Positions 28,963 through 38,033 of a stretch of DNA of 64,000 nucleotides are shown here, one piece after another (the first letter of the stretch is position 1; the number at the start of each line of letters is the position of its first letter). The notes beneath the pieces are model-generated. The model was not told where the DNA came from and searched no databases. It worked only from the letters and a program-made list of their open reading frames with translations. Made by a program: the position numbers and the translations under genes. This stretch comes from Desulfovibrio gilichinskyi (GTDB taxonomy: Bacteria; Desulfobacterota; Desulfovibrionia; Desulfovibrionales; Desulfovibrionaceae), in NCBI RefSeq assembly GCF_900177375.1, contig NZ_FWZU01000002.1, positions 62,001 to 126,000 on the forward strand, given 5' to 3'.

Positions 28963-29937
28963 TCACTTTTTTCCCTGCGACCTTTCAGCCACTCGGAGTT
29001 TTGCGCTGCGACTGCGTGGGTTGATTTCCATTTCTTCTTCAGTGGGAAGAATCGGTTTTTTTGTCAGCACCTTCAGTCTTTGCTTGTTTCCGCAGGTGCA
29101 TGACGGCTGCATAGGAGGGCAGTCGCATTCTTTGGATTCGTCTATAAAAGATCTTTTAACTATTCTGTCTTCCAGTGAATGAAAGGAAATAACCGCGACT
29201 CTGGCTCCTGGATTAAGCTTTTCGGGAATTCTGTGCAGAAAGTTTTTAAGTTCTTCAAGCTCTGAATTGACCGCAATGCGTAAACCCTGAAATGTTTTTG
29301 TTGCCGGATGTGTTCTGGATAAAGCTCTCCGTTTCGCCGGATATGTTTTGGATATTATCGCAGCCAGTTCCAGAGTTGTTGTTATCTTTTTTTCATCCCT
29401 TGCTTTAATGATAGCACTGGCTATTTTTGAGCCCAGAGGTTCTTCTCCGTACAGTTTAATTATTCTGACGAGGTCAGAATATGACGCTTTATTCACTATG
29501 CTTGAAGCCGGAGGCATTCCGCCTGAAGGGTCCATTCGCATATCAAGTGGTCCGTCTTTAGCAAAACTGAAACCTCTTTCAGCACGGTCAAGGTGCAAGG
29601 AAGAAACTCCGAGATCCAGAATTACTCCATCAATTTTATCCCAGCCCATTTCATCAAGAGCTTCTTCAAATTTACTGAAAGCCAAATGAAACCTGTGAGC
29701 TCGGTCTTCAAAAGGAGCCAGCCGCATCTTTGCAAGTTCAAGCGCCTGTTCGTCTCTATCCAGCCCTATCAGTTGAGCTCCTTCGCCGGCAGCTTCAAGA
29801 ATAGCACTGGAATGCCCGCCCATACCTAAAGTCCCGTCAAGGTACAGACCGCCGGGTTTAGGAGCGATCCAGTCAATGACTTCTTTTAGAAGAACAGATG
29901 TGTGAACCTTTTCAGGGGTTGTATTCGTTGTTTCCAT
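28963..29937 (-). CDS. rsmH: 16S rRNA (cytosine(1402)-N4)-methyltransferase
   Basis: A 324-residue SAM-dependent methyltransferase (formerly MraW) that modifies C1402 of 16S rRNA. The N terminus HTSVLLKEVIDWIAPKPGG and the SAM motif DGTLGMGGHSSAIL near 34 are typical, as is the C-terminal ISFHSLEDRIVKRSF. A Cys-rich segment (CDCPPMQPSCTCGNK) near 283 matches the variable zinc-like region seen in many RsmH proteins. It is the second gene of the dcw cluster, 119 nt after mraZ. Confidence 0.96.
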   Translation of the reverse strand: METTNTTPEKVHTSVLLKEVIDWIAPKPGGLYLDGTLGMGGHSSAILEAAGEGAQLIGLDRDEQALELAKMRLAPFEDRAHRFHLAFSKFEEALDEMGWDKIDGVILDLGVSSLHLDRAERGFSFAKDGPLDMRMDPSGGMPPASSIVNKASYSDLVRIIKLYGEEPLGSKIASAIIKARDEKKITTTLELAAIISKTYPAKRRALSRTHPATKTFQGLRIAVNSELEELKNFLHRIPEKLNPGARVAVISFHSLEDRIVKRSFIDESKECDCPPMQPSCTCGNKQRLKVLTKKPILPTEEEMEINPRSRSAKLRVAERSQGKK

Positions 29938-30056
29938 GACATCCTGATTCAGTTTAGTTCTGGGGGGAACGGTCTAAATCTTTGGTGGCTTAAGGAAATT
30001 AAGTTTCCAAAATTAAATAAGAACTATGTGCAATCGTGGTGCGATGAAGCAAATCT

Positions 30057-30506
30057 CTAGAACGGGAGTTCTACTCCGCTCTGAGATAATTCTTCGGAAA
30101 CATCATCGAAATCCTGTTCAAGAAGAGCTTCAAAAGCTCTTTTATCCCAAATTTCAAATCTGTCACCGACTCCAGCCAGAACAACTTCTTTGTCCAGCTT
30201 TCCGCTTTTACGCAAATGTGAGGGAATGGTAATTCGACCTTGTTTATCAAGGTGAACTTCTTCAGAACCGGAAATGATAATGCGGATGAAATTCCTCAGG
30301 CTGCGGCTTGGGTTCTTGATTTTAGCAAGATTCTCTTCAAGAATAGCCCAGTCAGGAGGCGTGAAGCCAACAATGTTGCCTTCAAAAATAGTTAACGTCA
30401 CGAGGCCGTCCGCAGAATCAGCATAAACCTGATCCCGGAATTCTGGTGTCAGCATCAGTCTGCCTTTGGCATCCATGCTTCGATGGGCGTGACTTCTAAA
30501 CTTCAT
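30057..30506 (-). CDS. mraZ: Transcriptional regulator MraZ
   Basis: A 149-residue DNA-binding protein of two AbrB-like half-domains, each with the DxxxR pattern (MDAKGRLMLTPEFR and LDKQGRITIPSHLR). Family knowledge: MraZ forms ring-like oligomers and represses its own dcw operon by binding spaced G-rich repeats. Such repeats lie 30-54 nt upstream of this start (30536-30560). The frame opens at a GTG (30518), but GTAGG lies properly spaced before the ATG at 30506, so that start is preferred. It heads the cluster. Confidence 0.95.
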   Translation of the reverse strand: MKFRSHAHRSMDAKGRLMLTPEFRDQVYADSADGLVTLTIFEGNIVGFTPPDWAILEENLAKIKNPSRSLRNFIRIIISGSEEVHLDKQGRITIPSHLRKSGKLDKEVVLAGVGDRFEIWDKRAFEALLEQDFDDVSEELSQSGVELPF

Positions 30507-30535
30507 TTCGCCTACCACTTAACTACACAGTTCTA

Positions 30536-30560
30536 CCACCAATCCCCCCCGTCTCTCCAC
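30536..30560 (-). promoter_or_regulatory. MraZ operator: three G-rich repeats at 10-nt period
   Basis: Read on the minus strand, GTGGA (30560-30556), GGGGG (30550-30546) and GGTGG (30540-30536) are spaced exactly one helical turn apart. This matches the known MraZ site plan of three TGGG-type repeats separated by 5 nt. A TTGACT box lies a little upstream (30583-30588), but I cannot find a good -10 at the right distance. Confidence 0.7.
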
Positions 30561-30932
30561 GTGTGTGTGAAAAATAGTAAAAAGTCAAGACCTCTTTAAA
30601 AAAATGAGAGTACTAAAATGTACAGAATACGGGAGTTAATTCCTGTTTTAGAGTTTTAACAGCTTAAATATAAGGACTTTAAAAAATGATGTTGGCGAGG
30701 GGAAAAAAAGTTCTTTTTTAAAAAATAATAGCTAAAAATTGCCATCTTAAGTGAGATGCTCTTCACGAATTGGAGTATGGATGCTATAGCCCTTTGCTAT
30801 AAGGTGAATAATTTTGGAACTGACTGTTTTTTTTCGGGGAAAACTTTCTGTCGGAATTGATCAAATTGGTTGAGTCAAAAGTCTGGTTTAATTATTATGG
30901 ATAGTTTTCCCACTTCTGGAGAGTGTTACAAT
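30561..30932. other. Intergenic region between mraZ and the HD-GYP gene
   Basis: A divergent spacer of about 370 nt, AT-rich, with no gene I can support. It must hold the mraZ promoter on the minus strand and the promoter of the HD-GYP gene on the plus strand. An in-frame TTG at 30870 and ATG at 30897 could extend the HD-GYP protein, but neither has a ribosome site. Confidence 0.5.
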
Positions 30933-31946
30933 ATGAATGCAAAAGGCAAAATAACAGTTCCTGAGGGGTTGAATGAAGAATTTTATCAGATAACAGCCGA
31001 TATTATTCAAAGCTTTAACAAGTTTAGACCTCCTTTGGATCTTTTTCTTTTTAAAGAAGATATCGGGCGTATAGCTCCTTATTACAAGCTCGGTGAGCGG
31101 CTTACAAAAGAACGTATTGAAGAACTGGGCGGTTTGGTTCAGGCTGGGTTAATATTTGTTTCCCGTGCGGATCATGCTGTTTATGTTAAACATATAGCTT
31201 ATCAGCTCGATTTGGTTCTCATTGATCGCAATCTTAAAGAAAGTGAAATTGCTGATATTTTTATTGAAGCCTTAACCATGCGTATGACAGAATTTTTTGA
31301 TCAGCCTATAGCCGCTGTTATGGAAAAACTGTGGTCAGACTTGATGGTGCTTACAGAGTATCTCTGGGATGATGTCCACAGAATCAAAGCTTTGGCGAAA
31401 AGGCTGCATAAAGAGCATTCTCTTGCCAAGCACAGTGTTAACTGCGGAGTGCTTGGTATTACAATTTTCAGCAGGATCAAAGCTGATGCTTTTGCTAAAA
31501 AAGAAGTTACCAGAAATCACTTTAACCGGCTTACAGCCGGTCTGTTTCTGCATGATCTGGGGATGACAAAAATACCTGCATTCATTCGCGAAAAACCGAA
31601 ACCGCTGACTACTGATGAGCGTAGCAAGGTCGATAAACATCCGCTTATCGGTTATGAAATGCTCAGCAAGCTGGACCTTAAATATAAGGAAGTTGAAGCG
31701 TGCGTACTTGAGCATCATGAACGTTTGAACGGAAAAGGATATCCTCAGAAAAAATCAGGGAAAGACATCACCCCTCTTGGCCGGATTTGCGGAGCGGTGG
31801 ATTCGTATTGTGCCATGATTACTGAAAGACCTTATGCGGAGGCGATTGATCCTGTTACGGCAGCTTCACTTATATCGCAAGATGCCAAATATGATCCTGA
31901 GATAACCAAGTTTATTCAAGCGTGGGCTTTGACTGTAAAGAAATAG
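30933..31946 (+). CDS. HD-GYP domain protein
   Basis: A 337-residue cytoplasmic protein. The C-terminal half is an HD-GYP domain, with HDLGM near residue 206 and HHERLNGKGYP near 260. This family usually hydrolyses cyclic di-GMP, and the metal-binding His/Asp residues and the GYP triad appear intact. The first 170 residues contain a region (ITVPEGLNEEFYQITADIIQ onward) that I do not recognise; similar N-terminal regions occur in many Desulfovibrio HD-GYP proteins. The start is set at the ATG preceded by GGAGAG, although the spacing is slightly long; frames from 30870 or 30897 are possible. It is transcribed away from the dcw cluster. Confidence 0.82.
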   Translation: MNAKGKITVPEGLNEEFYQITADIIQSFNKFRPPLDLFLFKEDIGRIAPYYKLGERLTKERIEELGGLVQAGLIFVSRADHAVYVKHIAYQLDLVLIDRNLKESEIADIFIEALTMRMTEFFDQPIAAVMEKLWSDLMVLTEYLWDDVHRIKALAKRLHKEHSLAKHSVNCGVLGITIFSRIKADAFAKKEVTRNHFNRLTAGLFLHDLGMTKIPAFIREKPKPLTTDERSKVDKHPLIGYEMLSKLDLKYKEVEACVLEHHERLNGKGYPQKKSGKDITPLGRICGAVDSYCAMITERPYAEAIDPVTAASLISQDAKYDPEITKFIQAWALTVKK

Positions 31947-31970
31947 TTTTGTTAAAATATGTTTATAAAA

Positions 31971-32003
31971 AAACAGCCCGCTATATTGATTGGCGGGCTG
32001 TTT
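31971..32003. terminator. Bidirectional terminator between HD-GYP and CBS genes
   Basis: An 11-bp stem (aaacagcccgc / gcgggctgttt) with an 11-nt loop is flanked by an A run upstream and a T run downstream. It lies between two convergent stop codons and can serve both genes. Confidence 0.88.
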
Positions 32004-32025
32004 TTATTTTGCGGAAGATAAATTT

Positions 32026-32511
32026 TTAAAACTGTGTGACTAGGTCTCTGGTCAGTTCACGGTACACGTCGCTGATCAGAACAACACCTATGATACTTCC
32101 GCCTTCCTGCACCAAAGCCCATGAGCGATGTTTTTTGCGGAACAGTTCCAGCACAACAAGCATTGGGTCTCTCGGGTTAAGAATCGGGATATCTGTTTCA
32201 ATGTGCTCATCAAGCGAGCTGTGACTGCAAGCGGTTCCTGCTCTTTTGAAGGCTCTATCCCAGTCTGTGTTTTCGTCCAGACGCAAATCTTCATCTTTCA
32301 GGACTTTTTCTTCAACTGCTTTAAGCATGGTCCAAATGGATGCGACACCTTTAAGTGATCCATTTTTTTTCTTTACCACCACAATATTATTATCAGGAGC
32401 GGTTTTCATACTGTCTCGAAGAAGTCTTATTGCTTCAGCAAGACTTGCTGATTCATCAACAGTCGCAAAATCTTCGTGCATCATATCCCAGGCTCTTTTT
32501 CGCAGCAGCAT
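32026..32511 (-). CDS. CBS domain-pair protein
   Basis: A 161-residue protein made up almost wholly of two CBS motifs. The first starts WDMMHEDFATVDESASLAEAIRLL and the second contains DIPILNPRDPMLVVLELF and IIGVVLISDVYREL. CBS pairs bind adenosine ligands or act as regulatory modules. The longer frame from 32586 is rejected because AAGGAG stands 6 nt before the ATG at 32511. No catalytic domain is attached, so it probably regulates a partner encoded elsewhere. Confidence 0.85.
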   Translation of the reverse strand: MLLRKRAWDMMHEDFATVDESASLAEAIRLLRDSMKTAPDNNIVVVKKKNGSLKGVASIWTMLKAVEEKVLKDEDLRLDENTDWDRAFKRAGTACSHSSLDEHIETDIPILNPRDPMLVVLELFRKKHRSWALVQEGGSIIGVVLISDVYRELTRDLVTQF

Positions 32512-32687
32512 TAATATCTCCTTCACAAAGTATTTGTTATTTATATAAAAATATACATAGTTCAGAAAAAATGGGCAAGCATTCATTTATCTTACCCTGT
32601 TAACTGTAAATTAAAGCATATCATTCCTATTCTCGTAAAGAGCAAGAAATAATAAAAGAAATCTTTTTATTACAGAATTTAATAATC

Positions 32688-33932
32688 TTAATCAAAATCT
32701 GCAAGCAGCGGTCCTACATGAATACCAGCGACCACCGGATTTTCCATATAGCTCTGGCTTATTCTCCAATATGCCTGATGCAGAGGGGCAGAAGTTATTC
32801 CGTTTTGCAAAGAGTTGTATGCTTCCAGAAAAGCTGCCAGATGGTCACAGAGTTTGAGAAGCTCACCGTCTCTGGGGTCGTAGCAATCGTCATTGTAACG
32901 GGAATCCAGTTCTTCTGTAGTGACTTTTTTTGCACAGCCGTCGATTATCGCTGCGGATTGGAATTCTGAACCTGTATCTGATCCGAGGAAATAACCCAGT
33001 CTCAAAGCTATAGATTCATATCCATTATCGATAAGCGGTTTAGTAATTCTTGTCTCAACTTCCTGATCTTCATACTCTTTGATCAAGTCTCCGATGGTAG
33101 GATCGGCTTTTTTTACAGGGGAGATAATGTCTCGCGTAAGAAGTTCCGGAAGATCATGAAAAAGTCCTGCAAAGAAGTTATTCTGCCGTCTTGCAGGGCA
33201 GGCCCCGATTTCAAGACTGAAAAACCATGCAAAGGTCGCAACTATATAAACATGACCAAGGACAGACGTTTCCGGTATTCTAGGTGTTTGAGACCATCTT
33301 GTTTGAAATCTGAGTCGCCCGCAGAGGTCAGCGAATTTTCCTAAGGGGGTAGTTTCAGAGTTGAGCAGCTCTTGAACTCCTTTCAAGTCGCAGTGACGCT
33401 TGAGGCGTGATTTGAAATTTTCTTCTATGGCTATCAGTTCCTCATCCGGTTGATTCAGGTGTTTCAGGAGTTTGAACTCAGAATAGCTTGCGTACATGTG
33501 TGAAGCAGATAAAATTCTTGCAGAAAGAGTGGTTTCATCAGGATTTAAATGGAATTTTTTAAGTCTGTCCCAGAATTCATTCCCAAGAGGCATTAAGCGA
33601 GGGCGCAATTGTTTGAGCACCCATTCTGCCAATTTTCGATAATGCTCCGGATTCTCTTTAATTCGGTAGAAAACAGGTGGTTTAATGTCGGTGATAACTA
33701 TTCTGAACAGATATTCGAAAATTCCGCCTTCAACGATTTCATTCCCAAGTTTAATTTTTTCGCGCGGATCCATGTGTTCACTGTTCAGCGTGAAAAGAAT
33801 CCATGCCGCGATCATTTTGTGAGCCTGTTTATCCACTTCAACCAGTTCCATCGGGCGTAGTTTGTCATTCCAGCGTTTCATAAACGAGCCGGAGAAAATG
33901 AGTTGGAGTAAACTTTTTCGAATATTAGGCAT
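32688..33932 (-). CDS. HD domain phosphohydrolase (YfbR-like)
   Basis: A 414-residue cytoplasmic protein with an HD domain of the HD_3/YfbR type in its second half: the first His lies in LGHVYIVATFAWF, the HD pair in AGLFHDLPELLTRD, and the late Asp in KLCDHLAAFLEAY. YfbR-type enzymes are 5'-nucleotidases acting on deoxynucleotides, but this protein is twice as long and its first 190 residues are unfamiliar, so the substrate is open. The ribosome site is weak. It stands between the CBS gene and the adenylate cyclase gene, both on the same strand, with gaps that suggest separate units. Confidence 0.72.
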   Translation of the reverse strand: MPNIRKSLLQLIFSGSFMKRWNDKLRPMELVEVDKQAHKMIAAWILFTLNSEHMDPREKIKLGNEIVEGGIFEYLFRIVITDIKPPVFYRIKENPEHYRKLAEWVLKQLRPRLMPLGNEFWDRLKKFHLNPDETTLSARILSASHMYASYSEFKLLKHLNQPDEELIAIEENFKSRLKRHCDLKGVQELLNSETTPLGKFADLCGRLRFQTRWSQTPRIPETSVLGHVYIVATFAWFFSLEIGACPARRQNNFFAGLFHDLPELLTRDIISPVKKADPTIGDLIKEYEDQEVETRITKPLIDNGYESIALRLGYFLGSDTGSEFQSAAIIDGCAKKVTTEELDSRYNDDCYDPRDGELLKLCDHLAAFLEAYNSLQNGITSAPLHQAYWRISQSYMENPVVAGIHVGPLLADFD

Positions 33933-34008
33933 AATATATCTCGTTTATTAATAAATCAGGTTATGTTGTTTTAGTTTAATTTCAAGATGTCAGCATATCA
34001 ATTTTTTC

Positions 34009-37000
34009 TTAAAGAATATTTAACAACGGGCATTCTGAATTTTGCGGAATGAACAGCTTCATTTCGGGTTTTTCTGAGCAAATCTCTTTCATTTCGCTAA
34101 GGAGATAGGCCGCAGGTGATTTAATTAACTTAGGGCTGATTTTTAAAGGTTTGCAGAATACTTCACCCCAGTTGGTGTTGTATACAAGGCTTATTCTTTT
34201 AACAGTATCTGTTTCTCTGGGAACAGATAAATTAACAATGAAAAAAGCTTTTAAAATGCGCTCGGGTTTAAGGGTCTCCTCGATAGGTGTATCAAAGACC
34301 GTTTTCGGCGGGAAAAATTTTTTCAGCTCTGTAAATAAACTGCGTATATCACGGTCTCTTACCGGTGAGGCACTAAGGTCCATTTTAATTTTTATACTGC
34401 TGTCGTATAATTTGTTCAGCACCAGCCAAACAAGCATTGGCGAAAGTGTCGGACTTGATTTAATTTCTGTGATAACATTTCTTGAACCTGATTCATCAAG
34501 AGATTCACCGTTTAAGATCCACTTTTTAGCGTTGGGGCGGGATACTATAATATTGTTGAAAAAATGCTTTTTCGGACCCGGCAGGCAAAGTCTGGCCACT
34601 TTGAATTGGCGTTTTGTGTAGTTTGCCGAAATCTTACGTCCGAGTTTTGTAAGATCTTCAGGTGAGATGGAAACTCCGGAAAAACGATCCTGCTCTTTTC
34701 TGATTTTTTTATATGTATTGATCATGAAAAGATTTATCTGTTCACCCAGATTAAGCACTGATTTGAAATCTGTAATGCTATCATCGGTTTGTTTTTTGGA
34801 CTCTGCACTTTGTTTAGAAATATTCGCGGTAAATTCATTGAGTTCTTTTTCTTCCGGACGCTCAGGAACTTTATCTGTATTATTTCCTTCAAGCATCCCG
34901 CACTTTAACCGCAAAGCCATTCCTGTAAGCCATGCATTTTTGAATTCACTCTGGCTGTTATAAAAAAAGGCAAGCTCTTGATACATAAGCATATATGGGT
35001 CGATATGGCGTAAATCCCGTCGCCCTTCAAGGATGTTTTTCTTGATTGCCTCACACAGCAGGGGAGCTTTTGTCCCTGAAGTGTAACGTTCAAGCAGTCC
35101 GAATTTCATAATAGATTTGAAAGGACTTTTAACACCTTTAACAATCTGCCAGAGTGATGCTCCAAAAAATTCTTCCCCCGGGATGCGTGGAACATTGCCC
35201 AGATCTACAGCAAAGTTTTGTCCTTTCAATGCTGCAACCCGTTTCTTTGCGGTCTGGTAGATTTTGTCGTTTGCGTTAGCAGGAGTGAACCACCAAAGTG
35301 GTGGCTTGCCTGCGATAAGGAGGGCCGATCTATAGAATTCTTCTTTGAGAATAGCCCCCTGAGCGGAACCGGAGCTTTCAGCGTCACTTATTCCAAAATT
35401 ATTATCTTTCACGTCCTGTACATCCATCAGGAAAAAGTGAACTTCTACTGAGAATTCGTGCATGGCCCATTCTTCGATCAAATTCAGCTTGTTTTTCAAA
35501 AGGTCTCGGTTTGCAGCTGAGCTGAGCGAGAAATCGCAACATACCCAGCAATCAAGATCTGATGCAGGAGTTTGAGCTATTGTTCCTACACTTCCTATTG
35601 TAAGAATTGTCAGGATAGGAATAAATCCTTCAGATGGGGATTCCTGTTCAATTTTTGGAAAAAGTTCCTCCAGAATAGAAGCTGCTTCAGGCGACAGAGT
35701 GTATCCGGCAATTTGAGCAGGAACCGGGGCAGAAGCTAATTTCAATCCTTTTTCAAATTTGTCTGTGTGGATAAGCGCAGGCAGAATTTTGAAAAAATCT
35801 TTTGCCTTAGCGTCTAATTTTTCTTCAGCCCAACTTGCACGCCGTTCATTGTTCTCTGCAAATTTTTCATAATTGCTGGCGATGTCTTTTACTGCGAACC
35901 ATCTTTTTATTGCTTTATAAATCAGTTCACGTGAAGGCTCATCAAATTTGCTTAAACCTGCCGGTTTTTTCTTAAGCCGTTCCCTTTCCGTCAGGCGTGC
36001 GTTAAGTGTTTTTCTCATTGCGGTCAGCAGAGCTGAAGCATCTGTGGAAATATTAACAGCCTGACATTTTCCCATTGAACAATTGACTAATGAAATATTG
36101 CTTACTTCAGTGTTGTTGAAGAGAGTCTTTTTAAAATCGGAGTTTTTAAAGGTAACTCCATGTATTGCTCCCCTGAAAAAAACAGCTTCCCGAAAATCAG
36201 AAATATTGAAAGTGCATGATTTTATCTGAGTTCTGAAGAAATAAGCACCTGCTAAGGTGGTGGCTGAGAATTTATTGTTGTTGATTGCGCATAGAAAAAA
36301 TGTCGCAGTATCGAAGTGTGTTGCTGCACTTGAGCACTGCATGATTGAAGTATCATAAAGCATTGCTTTGCTGAATGAGCATCCAGAAAATGTGCAGTTT
36401 TTGAAGGTGCATTCTTTCAGTATTACATTTGAAAAAGATGTCGATTCAAATTTACACCCTACAAACTTACATTTTTCCATAGTTGATGCACTAAAATCGG
36501 AACCAGAGAATGAGCAAAATTGAAAAGTTATATCTCGCGCTAGACTTCTCACCCGGTTAAGTTTGTGGGCTCGCTGGTTTGAAATTTGAGCATCTGAATA
36601 AACATCCGGTAAAGAATCCGAATCGTCTATTTCTTTGCCGAAAATTCTTTTAAAGCCTTTAGTCATCAGCTTTTTTTCAATATTTAATACAATTGGTGCG
36701 CCTATTTTAATAAAATCCACTCCTGAAACATTTCTCCCTGAGGGGGATGGAGGTTTAGGCGGCGTAGCAGGGGTATCTAATCTGACGGAATCTGCAATCA
36801 GTTCGCTTAGTTCTTTATCCGGGTTACTGCGAAAACTTTTCCGCATTGCCGATATGCTTTGTCCGAAACAATGCGGGTCTTCTTCGCAGAGAGTGGAAAA
36901 TAGTGCCGAAATGACAGGAGTATGAAAGCGTGGAGAAATTTTCGCCATGAATTTTGTGAAATTATCGCTGTCCAGTCTGGGAAGTCTATTGATTATCTCA

Positions 37001-37920
37001 GCTCTTATTTTAGGAGCTTGATTGAAAAGTCCGGCGAAAGCTGCGCCGCTTTTTTGCTTCCCGAATTTAGCGATAATATCCATGGCGGCTTTGCCGAGAG
37101 ACAGAGTCGGGGATTTTGCAAGCGGAATAATTTCTTTTAAAAGTGTCTGGTCGATTGATTCTGCAAGTTTACTTATTGCAAAAAGAACTTTTTCCATGAC
37201 CAGCGGGTCCATGGATTTGAGATGCAGAGCCACATCTGTAACAAGTTCAATTTCCGGGTAGGGTGGGACTGTTTCTGAAAAATAACTTATTTTTTCCAGA
37301 GATTCAGGATTGATAAATTCATTGCGGCATTTGGACCCATAGTTTCCTGTCATGAACTTTTCCAAAGTGAAAAAGGTCATCTGTCCTTTTTTAGTCCCAT
37401 TTTCTTTGAAGAAGCAAACCGCTTTTTCCGGTTCGAAATCGGAAACTTTAGAGATAATCGTGCGGGCAAAGTTTTCCCGCTCGTGGTGCAGTTTATGGCC
37501 CAGAGCGATCATTCTGTCGGCAATGGCAATATGGGATGTTTGTGTTTGTCTGTTAAACCATTCTTTGACTTTTGAAAGGGGCATCAGCTTATTGGAAAGT
37601 ATTTCCGCGGCAAGCGTATGTCCTAAAAGATCCAGATTGGATAGCGCGTCAAGCGATATGAAGACAGCAGAATCGTCTGATTTATTTGCAGAAGGTGTAG
37701 ACGGCGTTGAAGTTGCTTCAGTCTCTAATGATTTGATGGCGAGACCGTAAAAAAGTACTGCAAATTTAGCATCTTGCTGGGGGTTGGAATTTACTGCCGG
37801 ATATGGGAATCTTGATTCAATTTTGGACCGCAGTTCATATAGTTGTCTGTCTTCAAGCTGGTAAAGATTGAAGCGTCGTAATTCGCGTAGCAGATTCTCA
37901 TTATTTACCGATTCAGCCAT
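34009..37920 (-). CDS. Class I adenylate cyclase with HEAT-like and pentapeptide-repeat regions
   Basis: A 1303-residue protein, far longer than E. coli CyaA (848). Residues about 690-1303 match class I adenylate cyclase, which makes cAMP from ATP. The nucleotidyltransferase signature GSVGTIAQTPASDLDCWVCC lies near 770-795, followed by a region (EEWAMHEFSVEVHFFLMD, LKEEFYRSALLIAGKP) that closely tracks the E. coli enzyme. Residues about 465-625 are pentapeptide repeats (A/C/S-x-F pattern, such as CKFVGCKFESTSF). Residues about 220-370 look like HEAT-type helical repeats. No membrane segment is seen. No clear ribosome site precedes the ATG; a hairpin lies 14 nt upstream. Catalytic activity is likely because the Asp pair is intact. 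Confidence 0.85.
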   Translation of the reverse strand: MAESVNNENLLRELRRFNLYQLEDRQLYELRSKIESRFPYPAVNSNPQQDAKFAVLFYGLAIKSLETEATSTPSTPSANKSDDSAVFISLDALSNLDLLGHTLAAEILSNKLMPLSKVKEWFNRQTQTSHIAIADRMIALGHKLHHERENFARTIISKVSDFEPEKAVCFFKENGTKKGQMTFFTLEKFMTGNYGSKCRNEFINPESLEKISYFSETVPPYPEIELVTDVALHLKSMDPLVMEKVLFAISKLAESIDQTLLKEIIPLAKSPTLSLGKAAMDIIAKFGKQKSGAAFAGLFNQAPKIRAEIINRLPRLDSDNFTKFMAKISPRFHTPVISALFSTLCEEDPHCFGQSISAMRKSFRSNPDKELSELIADSVRLDTPATPPKPPSPSGRNVSGVDFIKIGAPIVLNIEKKLMTKGFKRIFGKEIDDSDSLPDVYSDAQISNQRAHKLNRVRSLARDITFQFCSFSGSDFSASTMEKCKFVGCKFESTSFSNVILKECTFKNCTFSGCSFSKAMLYDTSIMQCSSAATHFDTATFFLCAINNNKFSATTLAGAYFFRTQIKSCTFNISDFREAVFFRGAIHGVTFKNSDFKKTLFNNTEVSNISLVNCSMGKCQAVNISTDASALLTAMRKTLNARLTERERLKKKPAGLSKFDEPSRELIYKAIKRWFAVKDIASNYEKFAENNERRASWAEEKLDAKAKDFFKILPALIHTDKFEKGLKLASAPVPAQIAGYTLSPEAASILEELFPKIEQESPSEGFIPILTILTIGSVGTIAQTPASDLDCWVCCDFSLSSAANRDLLKNKLNLIEEWAMHEFSVEVHFFLMDVQDVKDNNFGISDAESSGSAQGAILKEEFYRSALLIAGKPPLWWFTPANANDKIYQTAKKRVAALKGQNFAVDLGNVPRIPGEEFFGASLWQIVKGVKSPFKSIMKFGLLERYTSGTKAPLLCEAIKKNILEGRRDLRHIDPYMLMYQELAFFYNSQSEFKNAWLTGMALRLKCGMLEGNNTDKVPERPEEKELNEFTANISKQSAESKKQTDDSITDFKSVLNLGEQINLFMINTYKKIRKEQDRFSGVSISPEDLTKLGRKISANYTKRQFKVARLCLPGPKKHFFNNIIVSRPNAKKWILNGESLDESGSRNVITEIKSSPTLSPMLVWLVLNKLYDSSIKIKMDLSASPVRDRDIRSLFTELKKFFPPKTVFDTPIEETLKPERILKAFFIVNLSVPRETDTVKRISLVYNTNWGEVFCKPLKISPKLIKSPAAYLLSEMKEICSEKPEMKLFIPQNSECPLLNIL

Positions 37921-37933
37921 AAGTTTTCATAAT

Positions 37934-37965
37934 CACGGAACCCTGAAGTTATTCAGGATTCCGTG
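37934..37965 (-). terminator. Hairpin between rlmD and the cyclase gene
   Basis: Stem arms cacggaa...cctgaa / ttcagg...ttccgtg enclose a GTTA loop with one mismatch. It follows rlmD by about 70 nt and precedes the cyclase ATG by 14 nt. There is no T run on the minus strand, so it may act as a weak terminator of rlmD or as a control element in the cyclase leader. Confidence 0.5.
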
Positions 37966-38033
37966 AGGATATATTTATCGTTTTCAAAAATGGAAGTAGT
38001 CCCTGTCACCCTTTGCCATATTTTTGAATTGTG

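Noticed and set aside
30561-30600. Sigma70 promoter for mraZ using TTGACT
   Set aside because: No acceptable -10 box at 16-18 nt; the position is mentioned but not claimed.
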